From Betaproteobacteria bacterium (GTDB taxonomy: Bacteria; Pseudomonadota; Gammaproteobacteria; Burkholderiales; SG8-39), in assembly GCA_022340705.1 (NCBI GenBank), contig JAJDNJ010000104.1:1-32106 (forward strand): a stretch of DNA of 32,106 nt. The letters run 5' to 3'. Shown here piece after piece: positions 1 to 9,224 of the stretch. Each line of letters opens with the position of its first letter. Positions within the stretch are counted from its first letter, which is position 1. The position numbers and the translations under genes are program-made. Below the pieces are notes generated by a model. The model saw only the letters and a program-made list of their open reading frames with translations, searched no databases and was not told the origin of the DNA.

Positions 1-545
1 ACGCCCTCTAGCGCATCCTGACCCAGAACGATCTTGGTCGAAAGCGACACCAGCGGCAGATGGATGAACGCGGTGACGTCGGCCAGCGTCAGCTCCTTGC
101 CGGCGAAAAAAGGATCGAAGCGCACGAGCGCCTTCAGGGTACGCGCGCCCCGCGCGATGTCCTTCGCCACCGACTGCTTCACCTCGTCGCTCACCGTGCC
201 GCCGAAAAAGGCCTGCGCATAGAGGCGACGCGCGACCATCTCCATGTGCCACTCGATATGCGTGACCAGCTCGCGCACCTTGGCGCGCGCGATCGGGTCC
301 TTCGGATAGAGCGGCTTCTCGGGATACGCGTCCTCGAGGTACTCGCAGATCACCTGAGACTCGGTCAGCGTGGCGCCGTCGACTTCGAGTATTGGCACCT
401 TGCCCATCGGCGAGCGCGCAAGCCACTCGTCCTTCTGCGAAGGCCGGCAGTTTTCGTCCTCCTCGAACGCGATGCCCTTTTCGAGCAGCGCGAGGCGCAC
501 CTTGTTGTGATAGTTGCTGACGCGAAAACCGCAGAGCTTGATCAT
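1..545 (-). CDS. Glutathione S-transferase family protein (partial, C-terminus beyond window)
   Basis: The protein probably conjugates glutathione to electrophiles or acts as a GST-fold isomerase in the cytoplasm. About 181 residues are visible from an ATG at 545; the frame is open to the window edge, so the C-terminus is missing. The N-terminal thioredoxin-fold half contains SPMGKVPILEVDG followed by TES (the usual glutathione gamma-glutamyl contact) and ICEYLED. The helical domain follows and includes the LTLADVTAF stretch typical of GST C-terminal domains. The start is supported by a GGGGAGG Shine-Dalgarno (550-556) and a TATAAT box further upstream. The gene is divergent from kynA. Substrate is unknown; a maleylacetoacetate-isomerase-like role is possible but not shown. 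Confidence 0.88.
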   Translation of the reverse strand, partial: MIKLCGFRVSNYHNKVRLALLEKGIAFEEDENCRPSQKDEWLARSPMGKVPILEVDGATLTESQVICEYLEDAYPEKPLYPKDPIARAKVRELVTHIEWHMEMVARRLYAQAFFGGTVSDEVKQSVAKDIARGARTLKALVRFDPFFAGKELTLADVTAFIHLPLVSLSTKIVLGQDALEG

Positions 546-571
546 TGCCCACCTCCCCAGTCCGAAGCGCG

Positions 572-577
572 ATTATA
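572..577 (-). promoter_or_regulatory. Candidate -10 box for the GST gene
   Basis: On the minus strand this reads TATAAT, an exact sigma70 -10 consensus, in the 113-nt gap between the divergent GST and kynA genes. It would give a leader of roughly 20 nt before the GST Shine-Dalgarno and ATG. No good -35 hexamer is visible at 16-18 nt spacing. For kynA on the plus strand only a weak TTGCCG (589-594), 16 nt, GATAAC (611-616) pair is visible. Confidence 0.35.
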
Positions 578-658
578 GGATGCACGCATTGCCGCCCTGC
601 GGACGCGTCGGATAACATTGCGCCTGCGCCAGACCGCAGGCGCGCCACCAGGCTCGCT

Positions 659-1498
659 ATGGCCGATTCCGCGACCGATCCCGGCATCATTCTCGAGCTG
701 ACCGACGAGAGCTCCTACGGGGGCTATCTCTGTTTGGATCGCATTCTCGCCGCACAGCAGCCGCGCTCCGCGCATCACGACGAGCTGCTGTTCATCATTC
801 AGCACCAGACCTCGGAGCTCTGGATGAAGCTCATGGTGCACGAGCTGAGCGCGGCGATCGACCACGTCAAGGCCGACCAGCTCAGTCCCTGCTTCAAGAT
901 CCTTGCGCGCGTCAAACAGATCCAGCGCCAGCTGTTCGAGCAATGGGCAGTGCTCGAGACCCTCACGCCGTCGGAGTACGTGCAGTTCCGGGACAGCCTC
1001 GGACCGGCCTCGGGCCTGCAGTCGTTCCAGTTCCGCGCCATCGAATTCCTGCTCGGCAACAAGAATGCGCGCCTGATCGACGTCTATCGGCACGCGCCGG
1101 CGACGCATGCCTGGCTGTCGCGCCTGCTCGCGCAGCCGAGCCTGTATGACGAATTCCTGCGCCATCTCGCACGCCGCGGCCTGCCGATTCCGGCGGCGCG
1201 GGTGACGCGCGACTGGACGCAGCGCTACCAGCGTCACGACGGCGTGGTCGATGTCCTGAAGGCAATCTACGAGGATCCCGCGCGCCACTGGGACGCCTAC
1301 GAAATGTGCGAAAAGCTGGTCGACGTCGAGGAGAACTATCAGCTCTGGCGCTTTCGCCACCTGAAGACCGTGGAGCGCACGATCGGCTTCAAGCGCGGAA
1401 CCGGCGGGACCTCCGGCGTGCCCTATCTGCGCGGGACGCTCGAGGTCACGCTGTTCCCGGAACTGACCGACGTGCGCACCGAGATCCGGAAGCGATGA
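659..1498 (+). CDS. kynA: Tryptophan 2,3-dioxygenase
   Basis: This heme enzyme oxidises L-tryptophan to N-formylkynurenine, the first step of the kynurenine pathway. The 279-residue product matches usual bacterial TDO length. Visible signatures are HQTSELW (distal His about 49), QFRDSLG (substrate carboxylate Arg about 111), FRHLKTVER (proximal heme His about 234) and GTGGTSG (substrate-binding Thr about 251). The frame is open back to 545, but I chose ATG 659 because homology starts there and the extra 38 residues would overlap the divergent GST start region. The stop lies 10 nt before the kynureninase start, so they are likely one transcript. Assignment is secure from the motifs. Confidence 0.96.
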   Translation: MADSATDPGIILELTDESSYGGYLCLDRILAAQQPRSAHHDELLFIIQHQTSELWMKLMVHELSAAIDHVKADQLSPCFKILARVKQIQRQLFEQWAVLETLTPSEYVQFRDSLGPASGLQSFQFRAIEFLLGNKNARLIDVYRHAPATHAWLSRLLAQPSLYDEFLRHLARRGLPIPAARVTRDWTQRYQRHDGVVDVLKAIYEDPARHWDAYEMCEKLVDVEENYQLWRFRHLKTVERTIGFKRGTGGTSGVPYLRGTLEVTLFPELTDVRTEIRKR

Positions 1499-1508
1499 GC
1501 GCGCGCAG

Positions 1509-2687
1509 ATGAGCACGACCTCCGGCGACATCGACGCAGCGGTGCGCGCGCTCGGGCGCGGACCGCTCGACGCAGAACGCCTGCGCGAGCATATCTGCCC
1601 GCTGTTCACGCGCGTTTTGGCGCGGCGCGACATCTACCTCGCAAACCACTCGCTCGGCAGACCTCCCGACCAGGCGGCGCAGGACGTGCAGGCCTCGCTC
1701 GATGCCTGGTATCGAGACCTGGGCGCGGCCTGGGACGGCTGGCTGGCCGAGCGCGAGCGATTCCGGGCGCTCACTGCGGCGCTGGTCGGCGCCCCGCGGC
1801 CCGATTGCATTGTTCCGAAGTCGAGCGCCGGCCAGGGTCTGCGCGCGGTGCTCAATGCGCTCGACGGCCAGCCGCGCGTGGCGACAACCGACGGCGAGTT
1901 CGATTCGATCGACTTCATCCTGCGCAATTACCGCAAGCGCGGACGCATCGCGCTGCGCGTCACCCCCTGGCCCGAGCTCTCGGTCGAGCAGGCCGAGCTG
2001 ATCGTCGTCTCGAGCGTGATGTTCCGCACCGCGGAGCTGGTCACCGGCTTGCGGCGCCTGGTGCGCGATGCGCATGCCGCGGGCGCCCTCGTGCTGCTCG
2101 ACGTCTACCATCACGCCGGAGTGCTGCCCCTCGACCTGGCGGCGCTCGATGTCGACTTCGCCGTCGGCGGCTCGTACAAATACACGCGCGGCGGCCCGGG
2201 CGCCTGCTGGCTCTACGTGCGTCCCGGCCTGGTCGAAACCTTGCGCACGCTCGACACGGGCTGGTTCGCGAAGCGCGAACCGTTCGCCTATCAGCGCGCC
2301 GAGCCGCCCGAATTCGGCGTCGGTGGCGACGCCTGGCTGGAGTCGACGCCGCCCGTATTCACCTTCTCGCAGGCGCGCGCCGGCCTCGAACTTACCCTTG
2401 GAATCGGCGTCGAGCGGCTGCGCGCCTACAACCTGCATCAGAAAAGCCTGCTCGCCGACGCCCTGTTTCGCGTCGCGCGCGTGACGGCCGAGGGGGTAAG
2501 CGACGATTACGGCGCTTTCGTGAGCATTGTCCATCCCGAGGCGAGCCGCCTCGTGAAGGCCGCCGCGGCGCAGGGCGTGACCACCGACGCACGCGGCGAC
2601 CGGCTGCGCATGTGCCCGGACATCCTCAACTCCGAAGAGGAACTGCTCAAAGCGGCGGCGGTGATCGGCGAGGTGCTGAAAAGCTGA
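1509..2687 (+). CDS. kynU: Kynureninase (class V aminotransferase fold)
   Basis: The predicted PLP enzyme hydrolyses kynurenine to anthranilate and alanine. The 392-residue protein has the fold-type I class V layout: IYLANHSLG near residue 42 (compare IYLDGNSLG in kynureninases), the PLP-ring Asp in LLDVYHHAG (about D198), the Schiff-base lysine in GGSYKYTRGGPGACWLYV (K224), and an STPPVF stretch resembling the GTPPVL segment of bacterial kynureninases. It lies 10 nt behind kynA, which supports the function. Departures such as ANHSLG for DGNSLG mean a related class V enzyme is possible. No arylformamidase gene (kynB), needed between the two steps, is in this window. The Shine-Dalgarno is weak. 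Confidence 0.8.
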   Translation: MSTTSGDIDAAVRALGRGPLDAERLREHICPLFTRVLARRDIYLANHSLGRPPDQAAQDVQASLDAWYRDLGAAWDGWLAERERFRALTAALVGAPRPDCIVPKSSAGQGLRAVLNALDGQPRVATTDGEFDSIDFILRNYRKRGRIALRVTPWPELSVEQAELIVVSSVMFRTAELVTGLRRLVRDAHAAGALVLLDVYHHAGVLPLDLAALDVDFAVGGSYKYTRGGPGACWLYVRPGLVETLRTLDTGWFAKREPFAYQRAEPPEFGVGGDAWLESTPPVFTFSQARAGLELTLGIGVERLRAYNLHQKSLLADALFRVARVTAEGVSDDYGAFVSIVHPEASRLVKAAAAQGVTTDARGDRLRMCPDILNSEEELLKAAAVIGEVLKS

Positions 2688-2731
2688 CGCGCGCGCGGCC
2701 GGCCGGTCGCCCGGTTTAAACTCTGCTGCTC

Positions 2732-2740
2732 AAGGAGGAG
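2732..2740 (+). promoter_or_regulatory. Strong Shine-Dalgarno before trpB2
   Basis: AAGGAGGAG lies 6 nt before ATG 2747. It is much stronger than the sites before kynA and kynU and fixes the start of the TrpB2-like gene. Confidence 0.75.
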
Positions 2741-2746
2741 ACGCTC

Positions 2747-4108
2747 ATGACAGACTCGGTGAAGTACGTCCTCGACGAAACGCACATCCCAAAGCACTGG
2801 TACAACATCATGGCGGACCTGCCCGCGCCGCCGCCGCCGGTGCTGCACCCGGGGACCAAGCAGCCGGTCGGTCCGGACGACCTCGCGCCGCTCTTTCCGA
2901 TGGCACTGATCGCGCAGGAGGTAAGTGCCGAACGCGAAATCGAGATTCCAGAACCCGTGCGCGAGGTCTATCGGCAATGGCGCCCCTCGCCGCTGTTTCG
3001 CGCGCGGCGCCTGGAAAAGGCGCTGCAGACGCCTGCCAAGATCTACTACAAGTACGAGGGCGTGTCGCCCGCCGGCAGCCACAAGCCGAACACCGCGGTC
3101 GCCCAGGCGTTCTACAACAAGGAGGCCGGGGTCAAGAAGATCACCACCGAGACCGGCGCGGGGCAATGGGGTTCGTCGCTCGCGTTCGCTGGCGCGCTGT
3201 TCGGCATCGAGATCAAGGTGTGGATGGTGCGCGTGTCGTACAACCAGAAACCCTACCGGCGTGCGCTGATGGAAACCTATGGCGCGACCTGCATCCCTTC
3301 ACCGTCGCCGGAGACGCAATCCGGAAAGGCGATCCTCGCGCAGAACAAGGACCACCCCGGGAGCCTCGGCATCGCGATCTCCGAGGCGGTCGAGGTGGCC
3401 GCCACCAACGACGATACCAAATACGCTCTGGGCTCGGTGCTCAACCACGTGCTCATGCACCAGACCGTGGTCGGACAGGAGGCGATGGCACAGCTCGAGA
3501 TGGCGGGTGACTATCCCGACGTGCTCGTCGGCTGCACCGGCGGCGGGTCGAACTTCGCCGGCCTCGCGTTTCCGTTCATCGGCGCGCAGCTGCGCGGCGG
3601 CAAGAAGGTGCGCGTCGTCGCGGTCGAACCGTCGGCCTGTCCGAGCCTGACGCGCGGCAAATACGCCTACGATTTTGGGGACACCGGTCATCTGACGCCG
3701 CTCGTCAAGATGCACACCCTCGGCTCGACGTTCACCCCGCCGGGATTCCACGCCGGCGGGCTGCGCTACCACGGCATGGCGCCGCTCGTCTCGCACTGCA
3801 AGGAGCTCGGCCTGCTCGACGCCGTTGCCTACCACCAGAAGGAATGCTTCGCGGCCGGCGTGCAGTTCGCCCGTACCGAGGGCATTCTGCCGGCACCGGA
3901 AGCGAACCACGCCGTGAAAGGCGCGATCGACGAGGCTTTGCGCTGCAAGCGCGAAGGCAAGTCCGAGGTTATTCTGTTCAACCTCTGCGGCCACGGCCAC
4001 TTCGACATGCAAGCGTACATGGACTATTTCGCCGGCAAGCTCGTCGATCAGAACTACGACGAGGCCGAGCTCGCGATGGCGCTCGCCGGGCTGCCGGCGG
4101 CCGCCTAG
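2747..4108 (+). CDS. trpB2: Tryptophan synthase beta subunit-like, TrpB2 type
   Basis: This PLP enzyme joins indole and L-serine to make tryptophan. At 453 residues it has the long TrpB2 form rather than the roughly 400-residue TrpB1. It shows [10 protein letters not shown], the PLP lysine in AGSHKPNT (K113), TETGAGQWG (catalytic Glu about 135), the phosphate-binding GCTGGGSNF and a C-terminal LCGHGHFD. No trpA or other trp gene is nearby. Instead it sits 59 nt behind kynA-kynU, so a biosynthetic-type enzyme shares a locus with tryptophan breakdown. TrpB2 proteins are generally thought to work without TrpA, possibly in indole salvage; that role here is inference. A 13-bp hairpin follows its stop codon. 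Confidence 0.93.
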   Translation: MTDSVKYVLDETHIPKHWYNIMADLPAPPPPVLHPGTKQPVGPDDLAPLFPMALIAQEVSAEREIEIPEPVREVYRQWRPSPLFRARRLEKALQTPAKIYYKYEGVSPAGSHKPNTAVAQAFYNKEAGVKKITTETGAGQWGSSLAFAGALFGIEIKVWMVRVSYNQKPYRRALMETYGATCIPSPSPETQSGKAILAQNKDHPGSLGIAISEAVEVAATNDDTKYALGSVLNHVLMHQTVVGQEAMAQLEMAGDYPDVLVGCTGGGSNFAGLAFPFIGAQLRGGKKVRVVAVEPSACPSLTRGKYAYDFGDTGHLTPLVKMHTLGSTFTPPGFHAGGLRYHGMAPLVSHCKELGLLDAVAYHQKECFAAGVQFARTEGILPAPEANHAVKGAIDEALRCKREGKSEVILFNLCGHGHFDMQAYMDYFAGKLVDQNYDEAELAMALAGLPAAA

Positions 4109-4123
4109 ATCCGCCGTCCGATC

Positions 4124-4154
4124 GGGCGTTCAGGCCAGCGCGGCCTGAACGCCC
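4124..4154. terminator. Bidirectional terminator-like hairpin between convergent genes
   Basis: The arms GGGCGTTCAGGCC (4124-4136) and GGCCTGAACGCCC (4142-4154) form a perfect 13-bp inverted repeat with a 5-nt loop. It lies between the convergent trpB2 and TfdA-like genes and covers the last codons and TGA stop of the latter. No T tract follows on either strand, so it may be a weak or Rho-assisted terminator or a 3-prime-end stabiliser. Confidence 0.6.
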
Positions 4155-5035
4155 TCCTGCTCGCAGCTGTTGGCGACGTCGGAAACGGTTGCGCGCTGCA
4201 TGTCGCGCGGCCAGCGCAGGTCGTCGAAATCGGTGCCGCGGTGCATCGTGCAGCGGTCGTCCCACATCACCAGATCGTGCGGGCGCCAGCGATGGGTGTA
4301 GACGAACTGGCGCTGCGTGGCGTGCGCCATGAGCTGGTCGATCAGCGCTCGCCCCTCGGCTTTGGGCATTCCCAGGATGCGGCCCGCGTGCGAAGCGAGG
4401 TACAGGGTTTTGCGCCCACTCTGGGGCAGGGTACGCACGAGCAGCTGCGGCACCGGTGGCATGCCGGCACGCTCCTCCTCGGTGAACGCAGTAAAGCCCA
4501 GGCGCATGCGCGAATGCACGATGCAATGCTCGGCGACCAGCCCCTCCAGACGCGCCTTGGTCTCCTCGGGCAGCGCGTCGTAAGCCGCGCGCTCGTCGGC
4601 GAACTCGGTGTGCCCGCCGATTGGCGGGATCGAGCGCGCATAGAGCAGCGAGGCAAGTGCCGGCACCCTCTTGAACGAACTGTCGGTATGCCAGATGCGG
4701 TTCGCCATCTGAAACATGCGAGTGCGGCTGTCGCGCCCCCAGATCTGACCCTCGGGGTCGAGGTTCGAGACGTCGGCGAACTCCTTGCGCAGGCGAAGAT
4801 CCTTGTCCTTGCCAGGACGGTAGACCTGGATGGTGGTCTCGTGCGGGCCGAAGTTCGCGGCGAACGCGAGGTGCTGGTCGCCGGTGAGCTTCTGCTCAGG
4901 GAAAACGAGCACCGCATAGGTCCAAAAGGCCTCCTCGATTGCCGCCAGGTCCTCGCCGGCGAGCGGCCGCGACAGGTCGACGTCGCCGATCTCGGCGCCA
5001 AAGCCCGGCGTGATGGGCACGATTTCGATTGCCAT
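4130..5035 (-). CDS. TfdA/TauD-family 2-oxoglutarate-dependent dioxygenase
   Basis: The predicted Fe(II)/2-oxoglutarate oxygenase would hydroxylate a small acid, as TfdA does to open 2,4-dichlorophenoxyacetate or TauD to desulfonate taurine. The 301-residue protein carries the facial triad at H116-x-D118 (IWHTDSSF) and H265 (CTMHRGTDF), with the 2-oxoglutarate Arg in the following RDMQRATV. Spacing closely follows TfdA. The start is ATG 5035 with a GAGGAGG ribosome site at 5041-5047; the frame runs open to 5203 but the extra sequence is unlike the family. It is divergent from an unassigned gene. Substrate cannot be told from sequence; phenoxyacetate-like compounds, taurine or another carboxylate are candidates. 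Confidence 0.9.
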   Translation of the reverse strand: MAIEIVPITPGFGAEIGDVDLSRPLAGEDLAAIEEAFWTYAVLVFPEQKLTGDQHLAFAANFGPHETTIQVYRPGKDKDLRLRKEFADVSNLDPEGQIWGRDSRTRMFQMANRIWHTDSSFKRVPALASLLYARSIPPIGGHTEFADERAAYDALPEETKARLEGLVAEHCIVHSRMRLGFTAFTEEERAGMPPVPQLLVRTLPQSGRKTLYLASHAGRILGMPKAEGRALIDQLMAHATQRQFVYTHRWRPHDLVMWDDRCTMHRGTDFDDLRWPRDMQRATVSDVANSCEQEGVQAALA

Positions 5036-5103
5036 CGAGGCCTCCTCTGCGCGGCACACGCAGAGCCATTCTGGGAAACGCGACCACTTCGTCAAGCCGG
5101 CGG

Positions 5104-5130
5104 TTCGCGAATCCGGCGCGCCGGCGCGAA
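5104..5130. promoter_or_regulatory. Palindromic element in the divergent intergenic region
   Basis: TTCGCG (5104-5109) and CGCGAA (5125-5130) flank a perfect 12-bp palindrome CCGGCGCGCCGG (5113-5124). It lies between the divergent TfdA-like gene and the unknown gene at 5173 and could be an operator serving both. GC-rich background makes such palindromes common, so this is weak. Confidence 0.25.
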
Positions 5131-5172
5131 ACGGCCTCGACGACCCGATTGTGCGCGCGCACACTGCGGCAC

Positions 5173-6123
5173 ATGAATTCCGTCGCGCCGACCGTTCGGT
5201 CAAGCGAACCGCTCGCGCCCCCGACGCGGATCGACGCAGCCTTCGCCGATCCGGACGGCGTCCTCGACCTGATTCACCGCGGCGCGCCCTACAAGACCAT
5301 CGCCGCGGTGCACCGCGACCCGGGACGGGCCACCTCGTCGGCCTGGTTTCGCAATTTCTGGGCGCTGGGCGGAAAGGTCACCTTTCCCGGTGCCGAGACC
5401 TACTTCCGCAACCCGATCTTCATCGAGGCCGCGCAGGCCGCATTCGGCGCGCGCGTGATCCGGCCGCTCGCGATGATGACCAATCTCAATCCGCCGGCAC
5501 CGGCCTCCGAACCGCACCTCGACCTGCCGTTTTTTCGCGGCGCGCACAGCCGCGAGGTGCCGAGCTGGCTGCTCGCACCGATGGGTTACTCGGGCCTGTT
5601 TCACGCCTGGGCGATCCCGGTCGCCTCGGCGATCACCTGGTTCTACGCAGGCGAAGGCGGCGCCTTCGAATACTGGCCGGACGGGCTCGATGCGCCGTCA
5701 TGCAGCGTACGCACGCCGTACAGCAACTGCGCGGTACTCGCCGACAACGAGTACATGTATCACCGCGTGGGGCAGATCGGCCGACCGGGCGAATTTCTGC
5801 CAGGCAACGCGGTCGAGTACGACGCGCGTCTGCACCTGGTCGAGCGGCGCTGGGAGATCCGCAGCGCGGAGCGCCTGGTCGCCGCGTACGACACCGCGCA
5901 GGTCCGTCTCTCGGTGCTATGGAAAGCGTTCTGCTTTCGCGACGAGTCCGAAGAACAGGCCTGGCAGGCGCACACCGACGACCTCACCCCGCAGCGCATC
6001 GTGGAGATCTTCGGCAAGGACCTCCGCAGGCGCGGCCTACTCGCGGACCCGCCTTCGGATCTGATGCGCGACGACAGCTGGCGCGATCGGATTCTCGAGA
6101 CCTACCGCGGCGCCACGCACTAG
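5173..6123 (+). CDS. Uncharacterised protein with a possible HxD...H iron site
   Basis: I do not recognise a family for this 316-residue protein. EPHLDLPFFRG places an H115-x-D117 pair, and YMYHRVGQIG places H197 about 80 residues later, followed by basic and aromatic residues (ERRWEIR, QVRLSVLWKAF). This order (HxD, then a distal His, then Arg) recalls cupin-fold Fe/2-oxoglutarate oxygenases, but that is inference. A helical C-terminus contains TPQRIVEIFGKDLRRRG. The frame is open from 5029; I chose ATG 5173 because the earlier part lies over the TfdA-like gene's promoter and reads like low-complexity GC-rich shadow. It is divergent from the TfdA-like gene, so a shared pathway is plausible. 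Confidence 0.7.
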   Translation: MNSVAPTVRSSEPLAPPTRIDAAFADPDGVLDLIHRGAPYKTIAAVHRDPGRATSSAWFRNFWALGGKVTFPGAETYFRNPIFIEAAQAAFGARVIRPLAMMTNLNPPAPASEPHLDLPFFRGAHSREVPSWLLAPMGYSGLFHAWAIPVASAITWFYAGEGGAFEYWPDGLDAPSCSVRTPYSNCAVLADNEYMYHRVGQIGRPGEFLPGNAVEYDARLHLVERRWEIRSAERLVAAYDTAQVRLSVLWKAFCFRDESEEQAWQAHTDDLTPQRIVEIFGKDLRRRGLLADPPSDLMRDDSWRDRILETYRGATH

Positions 6124-6156
6124 CAAGCGCCGCGCGAAGTCGGCACCGCGCGCCGA

Positions 6157-7401
<1,245 letters not shown>

Positions 7402-7412
7402 GATGTGTCTCC

Positions 7413-8561
7413 CTAGGCAGTGCGTTTCAGAATGTTCTCGACCTGCTGCCAGCCGAGCTCGGCCATGACTTTCGCGCGCTCGCCGGTTTCCGCGGCATGG
7501 CTCGATGCCGCCGTCCCGTCGACCACCCGCTTGGCAATACCTTGAATGATCGCAGCGATGCGAAACAGGTTGTACGCCATGTAGAAGTCCCAGTCCGACT
7601 CGGACACGCCGCCCCGACCGGTGCGCTTGCAATACATCTCGATGTATTCGCGCTCGGTCGGGATGCCGAGACCGGCATGATCCAGCCCGGCGATGCCACG
7701 GAACTTGCCCGGCGGAATATGCCAGCTCATGCAGTGATAGGCGAAATCGGCGAGCGGATGGCCGAGCGTCGATAGCTCCCAGTCGAGCACCGCCAGAATT
7801 TTGGGCTCGGTCGGGTGAAAGATGGTGTTGTCGAGCCGGAAATCGCCGTGCACGATCACTGTCTCGTCGCTGGGCGGAATGTTCTGCGGCAGCCAGGCGA
7901 TGAGATTCTCCATCGGCTCGATGCGCTCGAGCTCGGAGGCGCGGTACTGCTTGGTCCAGCGGTCGATCTGGCGCTGGATGTAGTTGCCCGGCCGACCAAA
8001 CCCTTCCAGACCCACCGCTTTGTAGTCGGTGGAATGGAGCAGCGCGATTACGCGATTGAGCTCGGCCCAGATTGCCTGCCGCCCGGCGCGCGTCATGTCG
8101 GGCAGCGACTGGTCCCAGAGCACGCGCCCGTCGACGCAGTCCATCACGTAGAACATCGTCCCGATTACCGAATCGTCCTCGCACAGGACGTAGGGCCGCG
8201 CGACCGGGAATCCCGTCTTGTAGAGCGCGCTGATCACGCGGAATTCGCGATCTACGGCGTGCGCCGAAGGCAGCAGCTTGCCGGGCGGCTTGCGACGCAA
8301 GGCGTAGCGCTTGCCGCCGGCGGTCAATCGATAGGTCGGGTTCGACTGACCGCCCTTGAACTGCTCGACCTCGAGCGGCCCGCGGAACTCTGGCAGCTGC
8401 GCACGCAGATAGGTTTCGAGCGCGGCCTCGTTGAAACGATGGCGTGCTTCGACCGGCTTGGTTCCGACGAACTGGTCAAACATCCCGGGGACTGGGTCTG
8501 GGGCGACGGGCGGTGTCGCGCCAAGCTTAGCCGTTTCGCCACCCCGCGCCAATTCATTCAC
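7413..8561 (-). CDS. Phosphotransferase (APH/ACAD10-11 kinase-domain family)
   Basis: This is an aminoglycoside-phosphotransferase-fold kinase of the type paired or fused with ACAD10/11, not a drug-resistance enzyme. In 382 residues it shows a substituted nucleotide loop ([12 protein letters not shown]), the ALRRKPPG lysine region, the catalytic loop HGDFRLDN (238-245, catalytic Asp 240) and the Mg-binding [12 protein letters not shown] (Asp 260). It likely phosphorylates a hydroxyacyl-CoA for the dehydrogenase 11 nt downstream; that is inferred from the ACAD10/11 precedent. The start is GTG at 8561, overlapping the dtd stop by 8 nt. An ATG at 8483 (MFDQFVG) is an alternative start that removes a proline-rich, probably disordered leader. 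Confidence 0.9.
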   Translation of the reverse strand: MNELARGGETAKLGATPPVAPDPVPGMFDQFVGTKPVEARHRFNEAALETYLRAQLPEFRGPLEVEQFKGGQSNPTYRLTAGGKRYALRRKPPGKLLPSAHAVDREFRVISALYKTGFPVARPYVLCEDDSVIGTMFYVMDCVDGRVLWDQSLPDMTRAGRQAIWAELNRVIALLHSTDYKAVGLEGFGRPGNYIQRQIDRWTKQYRASELERIEPMENLIAWLPQNIPPSDETVIVHGDFRLDNTIFHPTEPKILAVLDWELSTLGHPLADFAYHCMSWHIPPGKFRGIAGLDHAGLGIPTEREYIEMYCKRTGRGGVSESDWDFYMAYNLFRIAAIIQGIAKRVVDGTAASSHAAETGERAKVMAELGWQQVENILKRTA

Positions 8562-9006
8562 CCCGCGGTTTCACCTGCAACCAGAAGGTGACCGGTCCGT
8601 CGTTGACCAGGCTGACTTTCATGTCGGCGCCGAAGCGCCCGGTTTCGACCGGCGCGTGACGCGCACGCGCCAACGCGACGAAGCGCGCGAACAGGCGCGC
8701 TCCCTCGTCCGGCGCAGCGGCGCTCGAAAACCCGGGCCGCGTGCCCTTTCCGGTTTCCGCCGCCAGGGTGAACTGCGGCACCGCGAGCAGGCCGCCGGCG
8801 ATATCGCGGAGCGATCGATTCATGCGGCCCTCGGCATCCGCGAACACGCGGTAGCCGAGCACGCGCTCGAGGAGCCGCTCGGCGCCCGCATCGCCATCAC
8901 CGCGCTCGACACCGATCAGCGCGACCAGCCCCGGGCCGATGCGGCCGAGCACTTGATCGCCGACTGCGACCGACGCCTGCGTGACGCGCTGAATCAGCGC
9001 AATCAC
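8554..9006 (-). CDS. dtd: D-aminoacyl-tRNA deacylase
   Basis: The enzyme hydrolyses D-amino acids (and glycine) from mischarged tRNAs in the cytoplasm. The 150-residue product matches the usual length near 145-150. It shows [13 protein letters not shown] at the N-terminus, the SL...[10 protein letters not shown] motif (Thr about 80), KGTRPGF, and the C-terminal NDGPVT (135-140), whose Gly-Pro is the chiral-proofreading element. The ATG overlaps the ydcH stop in an ATGA, and its own stop overlaps the GTG of the phosphotransferase gene, so translation is probably coupled. Assignment is secure. Confidence 0.96.
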   Translation of the reverse strand: MIALIQRVTQASVAVGDQVLGRIGPGLVALIGVERGDGDAGAERLLERVLGYRVFADAEGRMNRSLRDIAGGLLAVPQFTLAAETGKGTRPGFSSAAAPDEGARLFARFVALARARHAPVETGRFGADMKVSLVNDGPVTFWLQVKPRGE

Positions 9007-9224
9007 GCGATGATGTCGGGAATGAGGCGCGCCTGAAGGCGCGTAATCTGATCTTTCAGGTGGAGCTTGCGCTTCTTCAGGCGGCGCAGCTGCAGCTGAT
9101 CCTGCGCCGGATCTTCCCCCAGGCGATCGATGATGTCGTTCAGATCGCCATGCTCGAGCTCGAGCATCGTAAGCCGCGTACGGATCGAATGTTGCTCTTC
9201 GTCGGTTAATGAGACGTTGCTCAC
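9003..9224 (-). CDS. YdcH (DUF465) family protein
   Basis: This 73-residue mostly helical, highly charged protein matches DUF465: an acidic N-terminal helix ([16 protein letters not shown]) and the [18 protein letters not shown] signature close to the C-terminus. It probably forms a coiled-coil hairpin; the family's function is not established. The start is GTG 9224, preceded by an AAGGCGG-like ribosome site. It is the first gene of the run ydcH-dtd-phosphotransferase-acyl-CoA dehydrogenase and overlaps dtd by 4 nt. Confidence 0.88.
   Translation of the reverse strand: MSNVSLTDEEQHSIRTRLTMLELEHGDLNDIIDRLGEDPAQDQLQLRRLKKRKLHLKDQITRLQARLIPDIIA

Noticed and set aside
545-658. N-terminal extension of tryptophan dioxygenase to ATG 545
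   Set aside because: The 38 extra residues are not TDO-like and lie over the divergent promoter region of the GST gene; homology starts at 659.
542-1633. Long minus-strand frame opposite kynA
   Set aside because: It is an Arg/Ala-rich shadow of kynA in GC-rich DNA with no recognisable domain. The same applies to other long opposite-strand frames such as 1446-2534, 3299-4012, 19931-21919, 22674-24536 and 26033-27553.
2695-2712. GGCCGGCCGG-type palindrome between kynU and trpB2 as a terminator
   Set aside because: It is short GC-rich low-complexity sequence without a T tract, and the genes look co-directional and linked.
7402-8184. 775-nt upstream extension of the acyl-CoA dehydrogenase frame
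   Set aside because: It overlaps the phosphotransferase gene in another frame; the true start at 7401 has a ribosome site and matches the family N-terminus.
7413-8561. Aminoglycoside resistance gene
   Set aside because: The APH fold is present, but sequence and pairing with an ACAD10/11-like dehydrogenase point to acyl metabolism rather than drug resistance.
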